Source of the DNA: Symbiodinium natans
Taxonomy: Eukaryota; Sar; Dinophyceae; Suessiales; Symbiodiniaceae
Direction: 5' to 3'
Assembly (NCBI GenBank): GCA_905221605.1
Contig: CAJNDS010000868.1
Span: 188,001 to 252,000 of the forward strand
Length of the DNA: 64,000 nt
Positions 1 to 11,835 of this stretch are shown here, one piece after another. A program made the translations under genes and the position numbers. The notes below the pieces were generated by a model. It had not been told where the DNA came from, ran no database searches, and was given only the letters and a program-made list of their open reading frames with translations. Positions within the stretch are counted from its first letter, which is position 1. Every line of letters starts with the position of its first letter.

Positions 1-890
1 GATCCTTTCGCCTCGGCGCTGTACGCCCCGGCGCTGTACGCCCCGGCGCTGCGCGCCTTCGGCCAACACGCTACGCTACACGCTGCTCAGATTCGCTTGC
101 GCCCGGAGGTCGAAGAAGTGAGTAAGAAGCGCTCTGCTTTTGGACAACCCAGAGGTCGCGCGCGACGTCGCCGCAGGGGAGGTGGAAGCCACGTGCAGCG
201 TCGCATCCAGCCATGGCAACACGCGCATTTTCGGCTGGTCCAGTGCGACGGCCCCGCCCGAGGTCGCCGAGCTTGGGACCCGACGTGTGGCGCGGGGACA
301 CCACCTGAGGAACGCGGGTTCATAGTGCTCGGCGTGCTCATTGGCGGCCACCCCGTTCATCCAAACATGGGCGAGCGAGCGGCTCAGCGAAGAGCAACGG
401 CAGCTCCGCGAATTGTCAGCCCTGCCAGCGCGCGTGACTGCTGCTGGCGCTGTGCGCGTCATGCAACCCCGCGCCCCGCACAGTGCCGCCCCGGGAAGTC
501 GCCGGATACGCTGCAGCCCATGATGCCGCCATCTGGGAAACGCGCATCACGAGTGAAGCCGTAGCCCGGAGTGCCCCCACCGCAGATGTTCGCTGCCAAT
601 GGCAGCGTGCAGGCGAGGAGACGCCATCGCGTGCCCACGCACCAGGTTGATCGCACGCCGGGCGAAGCTCGTGGATCATGCGTGGATCGGCGTCGCCCGA
701 TGGCTCACGCACAATATTGCCTCGGGAGTGGCACCGGATGATCGTACTAGTGCCGGTGTGGTCCCCGCTCGCCCACCGAGCCCCCGACATTGACTGGAGA
801 CACATGCTGCGTTGAAAAAGGAGCGTTGAACAAAAAGATCGTCGTCGGCTCGACATGTTCCGCTTGGCTATGCACATGACTCTATGCACT
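1..890. other. Gene-free GC-rich stretch
   Basis: Short open frames occur on both strands, but none has recognisable motifs and most overlap one another, as expected of GC-rich non-coding DNA. The first 60 bases repeat a short motif built on CGGCGCTGTACGCCC. I see no gene here. Confidence 0.4.
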
Positions 891-895
891 TGGCT

Positions 896-1060
896 CTATG
901 GTTCTTGGTTCTTCACCTTGCTGTGCACTTGTCTCTGCGCACTTGACTCTCTGCACTTGACTCGATGGTTTTTGGCTTTGCGCTTGGCTGGGCGCTTGGC
1001 TCTATGCACTTGAGTCGATGGTTTTTGGCTCTGCACTTGGCTATGTACTTGACTCCAAAA
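896..1060. repeat. Degenerate minisatellite, unit about 53 bp
   Basis: The phrases CACTTGACTC, GATGGTTTTTGGCT and GCGCTTGGCTCTATG recur. The GATGGTTTTTGGCT core appears at 964 and again 53 bases later at 1017, with partial copies on either side. The minus-strand open frame across it is just a repeated Lys/Gln/Ser-rich translation of the repeat and is probably not a gene. Confidence 0.6.
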
Positions 1061-1069
1061 GTCAGGACT

Positions 1070-2990
1070 TGCATTCCAACAAGCTTCCGCGACCGCTTCT
1101 TGTAGTAGGTTACGTGCTTGAAACAGCATGAGGGCAATACAGCCCTGGTGGCAGGGTGCCCAGGTGGCGGTTGACACGACCTTCGTCAGCCCCGTGTCGC
1201 GGGACGGGTCGCACGGGGGCCGATTGCGTCCCCGGCAGAGCTGCTGCCGATGCTGCCGATGCGGGATGATGCAAGCGCCAAGCCACCTACCCTGAGCTAC
1301 TGGCGGCCCGCCGCTGCCGGCTGGTTTTCCTGGCAGTCGAGGTAGGCGGCCGTTTCGGCGCTGAGCTGGCGGATTTCCTCCATGCTTGGCGGCTTCGAAA
1401 GCCCGCGCAGCTCCTGCGCAGCTCCTTCAGTCTGCGCGCCACGCGGCGTGCCACCGCTGGGCGGGAATGTTGGCTGTCGCCCAGCGTGCCCTGGCTTGGT
1501 CGTTGTTGAAGCCCCTTGATGCGATGGCACTGAGCCAGCCGCCTATGGCGGAAGTGTTGGCGGAGGCCCGCCACACCTTCCCGGTGATCGCCAGCCGCCT
1601 GCCAGCCGCCACTGAGGCTGCGGCGGCGACGAGGGGTCTCGACGATGACTGGCCTTGTACATAGAGATTCGCTTGCGGGAAAGGAGCCGTGAGGAAAAAA
1701 AGGAAAGAAGTAGTTGCCTCGTTATCGGTTGTGGTTTCCCGCAGCTCCTTGGCCGGGCGCATCAGTTTGCAGTGCCATAGGTATGCGATTCATATCGCGC
1801 GGCATAGGGATGCAGTTGACAATGCCCTACTTTCAGAGGGCGTCGTGCACCACAGCAAACATCCCACCAGCTTCACGCATACTACCACGCCCCAACATGG
1901 CTTGAGCCAAAATGCCTTCGCCAACTCGAGACCGTAGTCCTGCGCGGAAATAGGCGGGCAAACCACCATGCGGCCGACAAGTGAGCGCATCTGAAACTAG
2001 GGGCGGTTGGGCGCCCGCCCTGAGTCCAAACCGGCGGGCGCCGGCAAGGCGACAAGGTCCAGGCCGCTGCATGGGGGGACCCGCAGTGATCTTCTCCATT
2101 GGCTGGTCGAGGCGCTGGTGACGAGCGTTTGCAAGCATTTTTTTGGGAAATGTTCCGCGACTTGAAGCTCCAAGATGTCTCTGCGTTTGACCAGCCGAAC
2201 CTGTGCTTTGGCATGCGCTCAAGAGCTTGCAGAAACGAACGAAACGGACGGTTAAAACTGGACGGTTTGCAGCTAAGTGGCGTTTGAGAGCTAGTGCTGG
2301 CCGGCTCCGGCGTTTTTCAACGAGACCATGTCTGGCTGTTGCATCAAAAGCTGTTACATCTTCGGAATAGCTGTTCACTCGTGGCAACTGCAGGGCACAC
2401 AGTTCATGGCTGTCCATATCCCGAAAACGTCCATGCACGCATCAACCATTGTTACCACATGACTGTGCAATGGTATGCGGCGGCGTATTTGCTGGTGAGC
2501 TCCCGAGGGGATGGGCACGAACATGTTCACTTCGAGGCAGGGTCGCGTGCAAGTCATGAGGCACGTATGTGGCAAAAAACGGATCCGTTTATGTGTTGTA
2601 CTGTTGCGGCGCGAGCAACATGGAATAGCATGGAATTCTTTCAGATGGACGGTGCGTATTCCGTGGCGAAATGGGCGCCTTGCTTTGGTCTGGGTTCGTG
2701 CCTCGTCTTGAAGCAAGCATGTCATTTGCTGCGTTTTCACAACGTGTGAAGGCACAAGCATCCCTTTTTTGGCAAAGCTTCGTGAGGCCGCCAACTACAC
2801 GAAACGAATGCTGCATGCGTGAGCTTGTCGATGTCAAGCGGTGCTTTTCTGGCGCATTCACTGAGCGCGAATGTTGTTCTCAAGGTCGCTGTTGTGGCGC
2901 AACATGTTTCTAATTTCTTGTGGCGGAGCTCCGTTTCTTTATGCTTGCATGTGCACATCTTCTGAAGGGTATGCGATGCTTTTTGCGGAC
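1070..2990. other. No recognised gene; holds a spliced-leader relic
   Basis: Several open frames of 60-200 codons exist on both strands without family motifs. The longest is a minus-strand frame at 1833-2438. Its C-terminal part begins just after the spliced-leader relic at 1901-1922, so a decayed retrocopy is possible. Nothing else is identifiable. Confidence 0.35.
1901..1922 (-). other. Relic dinoflagellate spliced leader (DinoSL)
   Basis: On the minus strand this reads GGCGAAGG followed by CATTTTGGCTCAAG. The last 14 bases are identical to the 3' end of the conserved 22-nt DinoSL exon (DCCGTAGCCATTTTGGCTCAAG), and 19 of 22 positions fit overall. Genomic DinoSL relics are known to mark mRNAs that were trans-spliced, reverse-transcribed and reinserted. 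Immediately downstream on the minus strand come CC and an ATG with a short open frame that ends near 1833. Confidence 0.75.
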
Positions 2991-2999
2991 AGTCCCAGG

Positions 3000-4131
3000 G
3001 AGCCTGTGAGAGCTCAAGGCAACTTGGCAACATCTGCTGCCCGACGGTTCATGATGGACTCGCCGTTATTTGCAGCACTCACGGAAAACAATTCCAGCCG
3101 CCAAGGCGACCACCACCCTGCTTTTGCAGAGCAGCAATCTTCGTGGGAATCTTGGATAAATTCCAGTTCACAGATCGTGGAAATGAAGTTGGGCGACATT
3201 TCCCTCGTCCTGCGTGATTTCAAGTCTTCACGGTTACTTGACGTTCGAAGTTTGTTGACTGTTTGGGTTTTTCAGCTTGTTGTTGTTGGCGTCATGAAGG
3301 GTTATTACCGTGGTGTTATATGCGATGTTGTAGGTTTGGTATTCACGGCCAGCTGGATGAACTGCAGAAAGACGACTATGGAGCCAGCAAATTATCGCTG
3401 CGGCACAGCGATGTGGTTCTTGACGTTGGTGCCAACGTGGGCGTGGTTGCAGTTTGGCTCGCCAGGCTGGGCTCAAGAAACACTACATTGCAAAACTATA
3501 TGGGTAGATGTACATATATGTGTCGAGCTTGGCACGGCGATGCCGTGTGTTCCTTGCCTGCCAGGTTGTATCCCGGCATTCGCATCATTGCCATGGAGCC
3601 GGACCCGACAAATTTTCGGTTCATGCTATGGAATTTGCATGCCAACAATGTAGCTTGGCACAAAGGCAAAGCATGACATGTATGACCCAGCGGGGACTTC
3701 CCATAAGTCCCATAAGGTCCCGCCTCCTTGCTCAGGTCACCGCACAAGTGTGGCCTGTGAATGCCGGTGCCTGCGAATCAGGCAACGTTACTTACGAGCT
3801 TTGGCCACCCATACAAGGAGGAATTCTCAGAAGGATCGTGCGATCGAACGTGCCCTGCTTATCTCTGCAACGAATCTACAACATGTTTGCCCTGCAAGAA
3901 CTGTCGGTCTTGAAACTTGATTGCGAAGGGTGCGAGTTTTCGTTCATAACTTCCCAATCGGCAGAGGGCCCCTTGCGACGCGTCCGCAAGATTGTGGGGG
4001 AGTTTCACGATCCAAGTCTCGTTAAATTTTCCGCGATATCTGTGGAACAAGCCCTGCGTGCCCACGAGATTATGTGCGCACCTGGGAATCTCGTACTGGG
4101 ATGTCACCACCCTGCCTGGCCATACCAATGA
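3000..4131 (+). CDS. FkbM-family SAM-dependent methyltransferase (multi-exon)
   Basis: FkbM enzymes are Rossmann-fold O-methyltransferases that act on small molecules or glycans. Coding pieces, in order: about 3000-3235 (ending GDISLVLRDFKSSR), about 3346-3465 (SDVVLDVGANVGVVAVWLAR, the SAM-binding glycine-rich motif I), about 3565-3655 (PGIRIIAMEPDPTNF, acidic residue of motif II) and about 3737-4100 (LKLDCEGCEFSFI, the family's LK-D-EG-E motif). The pieces lie in different frames separated by short gaps with AG acceptors, so I read them as exons. Exact joints, start and stop are uncertain; the last frame stays open to 4131. No membrane segment is obvious. The family assignment is firm from motif order; the substrate is unknown. 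Confidence 0.72.
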
Positions 4132-4139
4132 TCATACCA

Positions 4140-4870
4140 ATGATACCTTACCTGAGCACGAGACCGTGAGGAAATGGTTTGGAATGGAAGAGCATGCGGC
4201 ATGTGAGCGTGCGCTTGGTTCTGACCTACGACGTGGACAACAAGTATGTGAAGTTGAAGGGCAAGTGCCAGCTCTTTCAGCTCGCCTCAGCAAGGAATGG
4301 TGGGGTTGAGGATCCTGCAAAGCTTCAAGGCATGGTGCGTGCCGCCATCTGCAACGTTCTGCCCCAATATGCTGGGCCAGGGGCATGCCGAATGGCTGAG
4401 GGCAGGCGTAGTGTGTCAATTGCGCCTTGCAACCCGTCAGCAAAAAGTGGCTTGCGGTTGCGCTCGTCCACATCATAGCTTTTGGAGTCGGGTGAGACCT
4501 GCAGTAGGATGTTGTCGGTGGCTTCGTTGTATGTTTAGCAGCAGTGCTATGCAGCGTGAGCGCATTCTTGTCGGTGCAGGCGAGTGGCTGTGCAGGATGC
4601 AGTATAAATGTTTCGTCCCATAGGTGTGAAGCATGTGGGATCATGGTTCATTCAACACTCGACCTGATGCTTGCTCAGGGCTTAGACCGGTATGCGCATG
4701 ACTGTTTGCAGCATCGATTGTTTGTGCAAGACATGGCTTGGGAGCATGCATGGCTCCTGGCAATGCTGCTGTTGGCAGGCGGGGAGGATTTGATGTTCTA
4801 TGTGTGCATTTCCGCTTCCTCTCTTTCTCCCATTGTTCGAAGCCCTGTTGCGAAGGTTCATGGCAGAGTT
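4140..4870. other. No recognised gene downstream of the methyltransferase
   Basis: Possibly the 3' end of the FkbM gene: the frame following 4126 reads RKWFGMEEHAACERAL before drifting. The rest has short overlapping open frames only. Confidence 0.3.
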
Positions 4871-5690
4871 TTAAGTTAGAGGCGAGATTGAATCATAACT
4901 CACTTAGGACGTAGCCCCTGATGGCAATACTTGCGCTGAATTTGATTTAAATGGTCAGTTGGGGAGAGCCGAACATGATTAAGAACCTCGCTTTCTTCAA
5001 GACGCTTCTATGTAGAAGACCATTCATAGACTCCGAATCTATTTGTGTCAATGTAAACTCGTAATTCCAAGTGGACACGTCAGTAATTGAAATTGTGCTG
5101 ACAGAACCGGAGGTCCAGCACATGTCTCAAATTTTGTATGTTCTGAACAGGCTGGTAATATTGAAAATGCAGCTTCTGGGAGAAACGTTGCGCCAGATGA
5201 GCTTCGGTGCGTAAAGCGAAGTTGTCATCTCATTTATGGACAAAGCGTTTCTTTTGGAATTACATTCTCATTAGGAATGTATGACTTCCCCGTGCTTAAC
5301 CTGCAACTAACAGAGTAGTTTTGAGTAACATACTCGGAGGTCAGCCAATAGCAACTTTTATCAAACTATACGGTTTAACTTCACCTTCTCAACCCTGACT
5401 CGAGCTCTAAGATTTATGGGAATACAATCAAAACGTATTGCGTTCGAAAGTTAAATGGACGAAGGGCAAAGAAAGTCGAACCACATTGAGAAGTAGCTTC
5501 GCACAAGGAGTGTGAAGATAAATCTCTGCCCGGATTGAAGCTTGAAGATGCCCGAAAAAAATTCTAGGATTTCTTCACTCTTCAATCTTCCAATCAAGTG
5601 GGGAGATTAGAGCTAATCTCCGGGGATGAGATTTAATCTTCGGACGTAGTTTTCATACAAAAGCACGTTTCATCATAGCATCTGTAGTAC
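4870..5690. other. AT-rich block without open frames
   Basis: This ~820-bp stretch is visibly richer in A and T than its surroundings and has no open frame of 60 codons on either strand, unlike nearly all neighbouring DNA. Near its end (about 5599-5623) is a short near-perfect palindrome, GGAGATTAG-AG-CTAATCTCC. No gene or known element is recognised. Confidence 0.5.
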
Positions 5691-5739
5691 AAAGCAGACA
5701 GACACCAAAACGAGGTAGAAAACTGGGGGGGGAGGGGGC

Positions 5740-5950
5740 GTGTAGTATATACATATATATATATATGTACATATATATCGGGTATAGACGATAAAGTATA
5801 GCAAAGTTTCAAAATGATCGTTTTTGTCTTTCTCCACTTCCTGTGTTTCTTCTCTTTTCTCTCTTTCTCTCTCTCTCTCTCTTCCTCTCTTTCTCTGTTT
5901 CTTTCTTTCTGTCTTTCTTTCTGTCTTTCCTTCTATTTCTCTCTCGCATC
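5740..5950. repeat. TA-rich microsatellite then CT/CTTT microsatellite
   Basis: A TATATACATATATA tract (about 5745-5780) is followed by a pyrimidine-rich CT/CTTT/CTGTCTTT tract (about 5840-5945). The Glu/Arg/Lys-rich minus-strand translation of the second tract is an artefact of the repeat. Confidence 0.85.
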
Positions 5951-6702
5951 GCTTGAAGAGTAATAGAACGGGGAGAGAAGGCATCTGAAAAATGGGGACA
6001 TTTAGCGAACTTTAAGTCGCATGTGCGAGGCTTGGGGCTGCAAGGCTGCAAGAACATAACGAAGATTGACACGGACCTGGTGCTGAATTTGCCGCCGCCT
6101 CCAACGCCAATCCCTCTTGCGGTCATCCCATTGCCGATAGAGACCTCGCAGCGGCCGCTGCCGCCTTTGCCGCCTGTGACGTCATCGCCTCCATCGCATC
6201 CTTTGCAGCTGGCCCCAATTGCTCCACAGCCTGTCGTTGCCCCGCCAGAGTCGGTGTCCCCCTCAGCTTGACAGAGCTTTTCACATGAATGCCTGTACGT
6301 CGGTTCTTGAGCTGGTTGGCATGGAATGCTGCTTTGCGCTGAGGTCGCTTTGCCACGGCTGATAGCTCCTTGGTTTCGAAAGTAGCAATCGTAGCATGGC
6401 GGTTTTCTAAGCAGCTCCTCGTCACGCCTCGTCCACGAGAAGCCATTCTGCAAGTTTGCAAGTAAGGTGTGGAACAATTGTTCCAAACTGCCGATTTGGA
6501 TCGCTTCGTCCGCAAACGTCCCGCAGCCTGCAACTCGCAATGTCAGGCCCGCACTGCTTGAGCTTGCTTGCGCCTGAACCGATGCGCAGTGCACGTGCGA
6601 GGATACTTCCAGGCCAAAGGTGCCTTGGCCGTTGATATCAGGCAATATCATGCCTCGTGTTATTGTGTTGCAGATGCAACAACATGTCATAGCAGACTCC
6701 AT
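5950..6702 (-). CDS. Doubtful hypothetical protein
   Basis: A minus-strand open frame starts with Met near 6702 and runs through about 250 codons of mixed composition before entering the CT microsatellite, where it becomes a charged repeat. A middle part (LEQLFHTLLANLQNGF, then RRDEELLRKPP) looks protein-like, and a Gly-rich stretch follows. No family is recognised. The plus strand across 6070-6270 is a Pro-rich frame without motifs, which may be its shadow or the reverse. Every secure gene here is on the plus strand, which argues against it. Confidence 0.2.
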
Positions 6703-9700
6703 TTCTGTTCCGAGTTATTCTTTCTACATCCCGAATGCTGGCTTGAGTGCCTGGGCAAAAAGGAAAATCCATGGTAGACCGCGCCGTGCATTCGTACAGG
6801 CATGTGGTGCTGCTCAGCTAAGGTTCCACTCGCTTCTGGCCAAAAGCCTGGTGTGATGATCAGGGCCAGAAATGTGTTTTAGGCACCCTGGCTCTTGCGA
6901 TTTGTGCCCGCGTAATTGGGAGTTCGTGGTGCTAGGCATTATGCAACGGCAACTTTTGTGTTTTTAGCCGCCTTTCTTTATGCCATATTGAGGAGATCCT
7001 GTATTATTTCCACAGATGAACCTCAATGACTCCCATAGTTATACTCGCAAGTTTAATTAACGTGTACACGCAGCATGCAGCTCTCAGTGCGTAAAGCCAT
7101 TGAAAGTTGTTGTCACACTTGAGCTACCCCACGGCAGCGCTTGGCCCTTTACAAGAGCTGCTGGTGCAGCAGTCCGTAGGGGGCAGCTTTCCCCGTAGCC
7201 GTAGCCCAACGAAGCTCCCACAGCTGATCTTCGTTTTGCGCTTTCAGCCTTGCCCTGTGGCGCATGCGACTTGCCGGTCCCAGGGCTCTTACTTGAGTGC
7301 TGAGAAAAAAGTTGTTGAGCACCACTTTGTGAATTCATTTCTCGCCGCTCGAAGGCTCCAGTGGAGGTGATGGACAAGACTGTCCAGATGGTGGGTGTTC
7401 CTCAGCGGCAAAGTGACAGCAGTCGTCAGTGAGATGGAGAGAAGAGGTGGTTTTGCGATATTGGGCCGAGGTGCCCCTCCAATAGACTCCAAGTTTGAGG
7501 CAGTGTTTTGTTGTTCCATGTGCACACTTTTGCCACGGAACGTCTACTCTCTTGTCCCTCTTCTGCCAGGCAAGCTTTGGAGCTGTTGGGGTGGATTGCG
7601 CGACCAAAAACGAGGCCACGCCTGGAGCGACTTGTGCATCTGTCTCATGTTGCGACTGCTTCCTCCCCCCCCCCCCTGAGTTGCACAAGGGTCAAAGCTT
7701 GCGCTAGGGATGTGATTGGTTCGACACAAGCGCCGTTGATGGTTACTCGCAGCTGAGCTGAAAAGGGCAGCAGGCGTTGCTTGGGACGTCGGATGTGTCA
7801 CAAGTTGGACCCAGCGGGATTCGCCTTACATGGTTGCTTGGCATGGTTTCTTGCCGAGGTTGCCTTACAAGCTCGAAATGAGCAGCCACTGTCCGCAGGC
7901 AGCTGTGGTACATCCGCATTCAGATGTCCCGCTGCATGCTGACGCCCGACACATTCAGGCCAAGAAGATTGACTGCCTGGGCCTGTCCTTGGCTGATTGC
8001 CCGGCTGACGAATGGCTTGGAGATGTTGGAAACCAGGACTGCCAGCAGCGCGGAAGTTGCAACAAATGCTTCAATGGCCGCTGCTGTCAGAGGACCTTCG
8101 TGTTTGGGATCATTTATCCTCGAAGGCTCCTTTGCACGTCCAAGCAAAAGACATGTGTTCCTTCTCTGAGCGCCCTTGGACTTTGCTAGGTTGTAGGCTG
8201 CTATTCGCCATGTGGCAAACTTTCGTACTCGCCCTCTGTCTGCAGCAAGAGTAGTGGGTGCTGTTTGGGTTTAAAAATAGCGCAGCCCTTTCTTTTGAGG
8301 GGTTCTTCCCTGGAATTTTCGGGTTGGTTGCTTGCTGTTGCTTCAATTTTTCGCCGCGACCTCAGCATCATGGCAAGAGACACAGAACAACCCCAAGCGC
8401 TGACCCGGGAAGGGCAAGCTTATTGCGCTTAGTTCCAAGTGACAACCTTAGCAAGTGCTCTCTTGTGCTCCTCTCGAATACTTGTTTAGTTTATTAGCTG
8501 CGCGACCCTCGGCCCGGCCCTGCGAGCTTGAGGTGCGCTTAGGGTTCAGGAGCGCTTGTCTGTAAAAAGTAGTAAAAACCGAGAAAACCATTGGGCACCA
8601 GCAAAGGGGGCCGGAGGGCAGCGGATTCCCCATCTACGGCCCGAGGCCTCCGCGGATATCCGTGGCCATTTTCGCAAAAGCACTTAAATATTGTTCTTCC
8701 CACCAGACCTCTCCTCCTCCTGTATGTTCTCCGTTGCTTTCTAGTCTGCAGTCGGACCACCAGGAACCGGTCGGTCCTTCTGACTGGGATATCGATTGCA
8801 CCGATACGTTGCATCCGAGACCGTCCTCTCGGAAGAAGCTGGAAGAACTGAGCGCACTTCGCTGTAGCAAAGCCTTTGTGTTCACTTCGAGTGTTTGTTT
8901 TCGTTTTATATCGACTCATGTCGGCTCATATCTGCTTATAAGCCGAGAAGCGAAGAAGCCAATTATGCGACATAAGCCGAAAGGAACCGATAGAAGCCAA
9001 CAAGCTTGCCCTTCCCGGGTAAGCTGGAGGGCCCGTGGGCTCACCGGCATGTCGGTGCATCAGCTCAGACGGCGTATACAGCATACGGCTTATTGCCGGC
9101 TTGTCGGCTTATCGGCTTATCTGCTGCAGCGCAAGTAGAAACCAAGTTTGCGAGCGCAGTGCTAAATCTGATGCCAGTCTTGCAAACGCCGTGGCTGATT
9201 TTCAAGTGCCATTGGATATTTCAGACATCCAAACTTCGCCGAGGAACTGGGGCAACAAGGTTGGCCAGAATGCTCCGAACAGTGTCTGGTTTGAAGCGGA
9301 AGTTGATGCGATGCATCACGAGCAAGTGTTTTACCTTGCTGGCTGAGCCGAGGCGATGTTGCCAAAATGTATTGTTGTCCGACCCCGCCCGTGAGCCCAC
9401 AACAGTGCAGGACTGGTGCTTGATTCCTGCTTCAACAGCGAACGCGTTCGGAAGCTGTCTGTTGAGGACCGGCCCCGTAGAGCAGACAGCATTCGTCAAG
9501 CTCATCCACGAAAAATGCCTTCATCTCAGCTCGCTGCACTTGAGAGTTGCTTCGTTCGGTGCGTTCGGCTGAGGCGCAAATGTTTATGGCTATGCGTATG
9601 ATGATGCCGCAACCTGTCGCAAGCAGCCGCGCAAGCTTGTACATGCCAAGTTCTTAAGCATGTTGCGGCTTCATCAGATACATGAAAGCTCTCAGGGCTT

Positions 9701-10550
9701 TCTTTCCAGGTTGGGCTTCAGGTTTGCCCGGCCGGTACCACGTACACCTGGACCTTGGGCTGCCCGACAGAGGCCGCGAAAGAGTAGCAGCATTCAGAGA
9801 GGATGTGATTAGAGAGATGTCCTCTGTCAGCAGGTTGTGCAAGGCTAGCGGCGAGGACGTGGCGGCGATGCAAGCGCTGCACTAAATGGTCGAATGCCTC
9901 CTGGACCAAAAAAATTGTACAGATGCGGTTCAAGTTGGCATTAATTGATGCTAGCTGCAAATGCCGGAGCATCGCAAGCTTGATGGCGGTGGCCTCGTTA
10001 AAAACTTGTCTCGGCTGCATGGTAGGAGGGTGCTTTGAACCCCGAATCTGTGGCACCTTGACGATTGCACACTTGGATTGTGACATGCCGAATTTGGCTT
10101 CAGGCATCCAGCCACAAATTGATCACAAAAGCAGGAATCAGAGACCTAGGGAGGTGACGCTCAAAGCAACATCTGCCCAGATCCATTCTCAGCTGGTTCG
10201 GACGGGTCGAGACAATCGTGAGAGCTGTTTTTGAAAGAAGATGCAAGTGTGCAAACAAAGCTGGAAGCTAAGTACGACCTTCGTTTTCTCACGAGTTGTG
10301 GGTTCAGATAGGCGCGCAGGAGGTTCCTGCGGCAGGCCTCCAGTGGAAGTAGTTACATGTCTCATCATTGGCGAATCGGATTTGTGATTTGGGCCAGAGC
10401 AGGCACAAGAGAGCTAAAAAGTCAACGTGCGTGTTTGCGGCCAGGGCTGCGATGCCTGGATGCACGCGCAGTTATTGTGTTTCTTTGTTGTCGGGATGTC
10501 ACCCTTCGTTCGAAAGGCTCAAAAGGGGCAGGTTTAGCCACCGCCAACTC
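6703..10550. other. Long interval with no secure gene
   Basis: Open frames of 60-190 codons occur on both strands but none carries a domain I recognise. The strand-symmetric pattern of overlapping frames suggests non-coding or decayed DNA. It includes the inverted 8-bp repeat arrays near 8937-9125 and a C homopolymer near 7667. Confidence 0.35.
8937..9125. repeat. Opposed 8-bp minisatellite arms (inverted repeat)
   Basis: The left arm (about 8937-9008) is a degenerate array of ATAAGCCG/AGAAGCCA octamers. The right arm (about 9087-9125) is the same octamer in reverse complement (CGGCTTAT, CGGCTTGT, CGGCTTAT). About 80 bp separate them, so the transcript could fold into an imperfect hairpin. 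Confidence 0.5.
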
Positions 10551-10559
10551 GGCGTTGCC

Positions 10560-11492
10560 ATGGCACAAGGGACAGAGTCACATCATCACTTCTGGAACCC
10601 TGCAGCTGCATCAGCATCTGGCGGAAAGTCTTTGGCTTTCAAATCTGCCGTGGTGTTGACATCTACATTTGCAGCCTTTGCAGTGGTTTCGCTGATTGTT
10701 GAGCCACTTTACGGCGAGGAGCTGGTCGAATCTTGGATTTGTTTATCTTGCTTTGTATCGATGTGACCGCAGTTCCATGTTGCACATGTCCTACCTTTTC
10801 AACTCGTTACCTCACGAACTGCTGTCAAGTTTTTTGGTCAGGAGAAGTTCATCAAGCAGACGCACGCTTCGGAAAGCGGCGTTCCCAATGTTCCCAACGT
10901 CCTTTTCCCGAATGACTGGAGATACAGGACGCATCGCTGGCCACAGCTGCTTTTTCTCACACAGCAAGAGACAGAATTCGCGCGTCGAATGATGTTCTCT
11001 TTACTTTTTGGCGCGTTGCTTGGTATTGAAAGGCGTGAGTCAAACAGAGGAGCTGGTGTGCGCACAATGAGCTTAGTCTCGCTCGGGGCATGCATCTTCA
11101 CGATTGGCTCGATTTATGCATTTGAGGCAGGAACACAGACGTGGGATTCATCTCGTGTTGCCGCTGCTTTGCCATCGGGAGTGGGCTTCTTGGGTGGTGC
11201 CCTGATCTTCAAGGATTCTGGCCAGATCAAAGGCCTTACAACCGCTTGCGGCGTTTGGCTGGCGTGTGCTGTGGGAATGTGCTGTGGTGGCGGAATGTAC
11301 TTCGTGAGCTTCTTTGGCGTTGCCGGTGTTGTGGCAATGCTCCGCTTCGGACCCAGATCGCCAATGCCTGAGGATGAATCCGAAGAAGCACCTGCGCCCG
11401 AGCTAAAGGATCGACCCGTGTCGCTCGAAGGATTGGACCATCCTCTTATCCGCAAGAAGTCGGCAAAAACCTTAATTGTTGGTGATGAGTAG
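10560..11492 (+). CDS. mgtC: MgtC/SapB-family membrane protein
   Basis: MgtC/SapB proteins are small inner-membrane proteins tied in bacteria to Mg2+ homeostasis and ATP-synthase control. I read two exons: 10560-10724 (Met, then the hydrophobic VVLTSTFAAFAVVSLIV) and 10830-11492, with a GT-AG intron of 105 bp that keeps frame, giving about 275 residues. The second exon carries the family signature: FGALLGIERR, then VRTMSLVSLGACIFTI, then GVGFLGGALIFKD, then IKGLTTACGVWLA, and further hydrophobic segments. A short acidic, Pro-rich tail replaces the usual soluble C-terminal domain. Stop at 11492, 344 bp ahead of the thioesterase on the same strand. MgtC genes are mainly bacterial, so ancient lateral transfer is plausible. 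The start codon is a choice. Confidence 0.82.
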
Positions 11493-11835
11493 AGTGGGAG
11501 TAGAGGTCTCCCATGGCCTGATTACATTGCTTTCGTTCGCTACATTGCGGCTGAGCTACGCTAGGCTTACAACTTGCACTTGCGCAAGGCGCCATGTGCG
11601 GTGCTTGAAGCATATCATTTTTTCTCGAGGCACAGACGAAGCCAGCGCTCGAGAAAAAGTTTTGCCTTTGAACGTGGAAACAGCCAGGACGCGGTTCAGC
11701 ACTGGTTCTGCTTCCGCAAAACATCAAGCTTGCTCGCGCCATTGCGCTCATGCGCGCAGCTTTTGTTTTCACAGCTGCACCTCGCATCTGTTTTTGAGCA
11801 AGCTGTAGAGAATGGGAAAAGCTTAGGTCCGAGCA

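Noticed and set aside
3471-3480. GGGCTCAAG as a second spliced-leader relic
   Set aside because: Only the last few bases match DinoSL and it lies inside or next to an FkbM exon; not significant.
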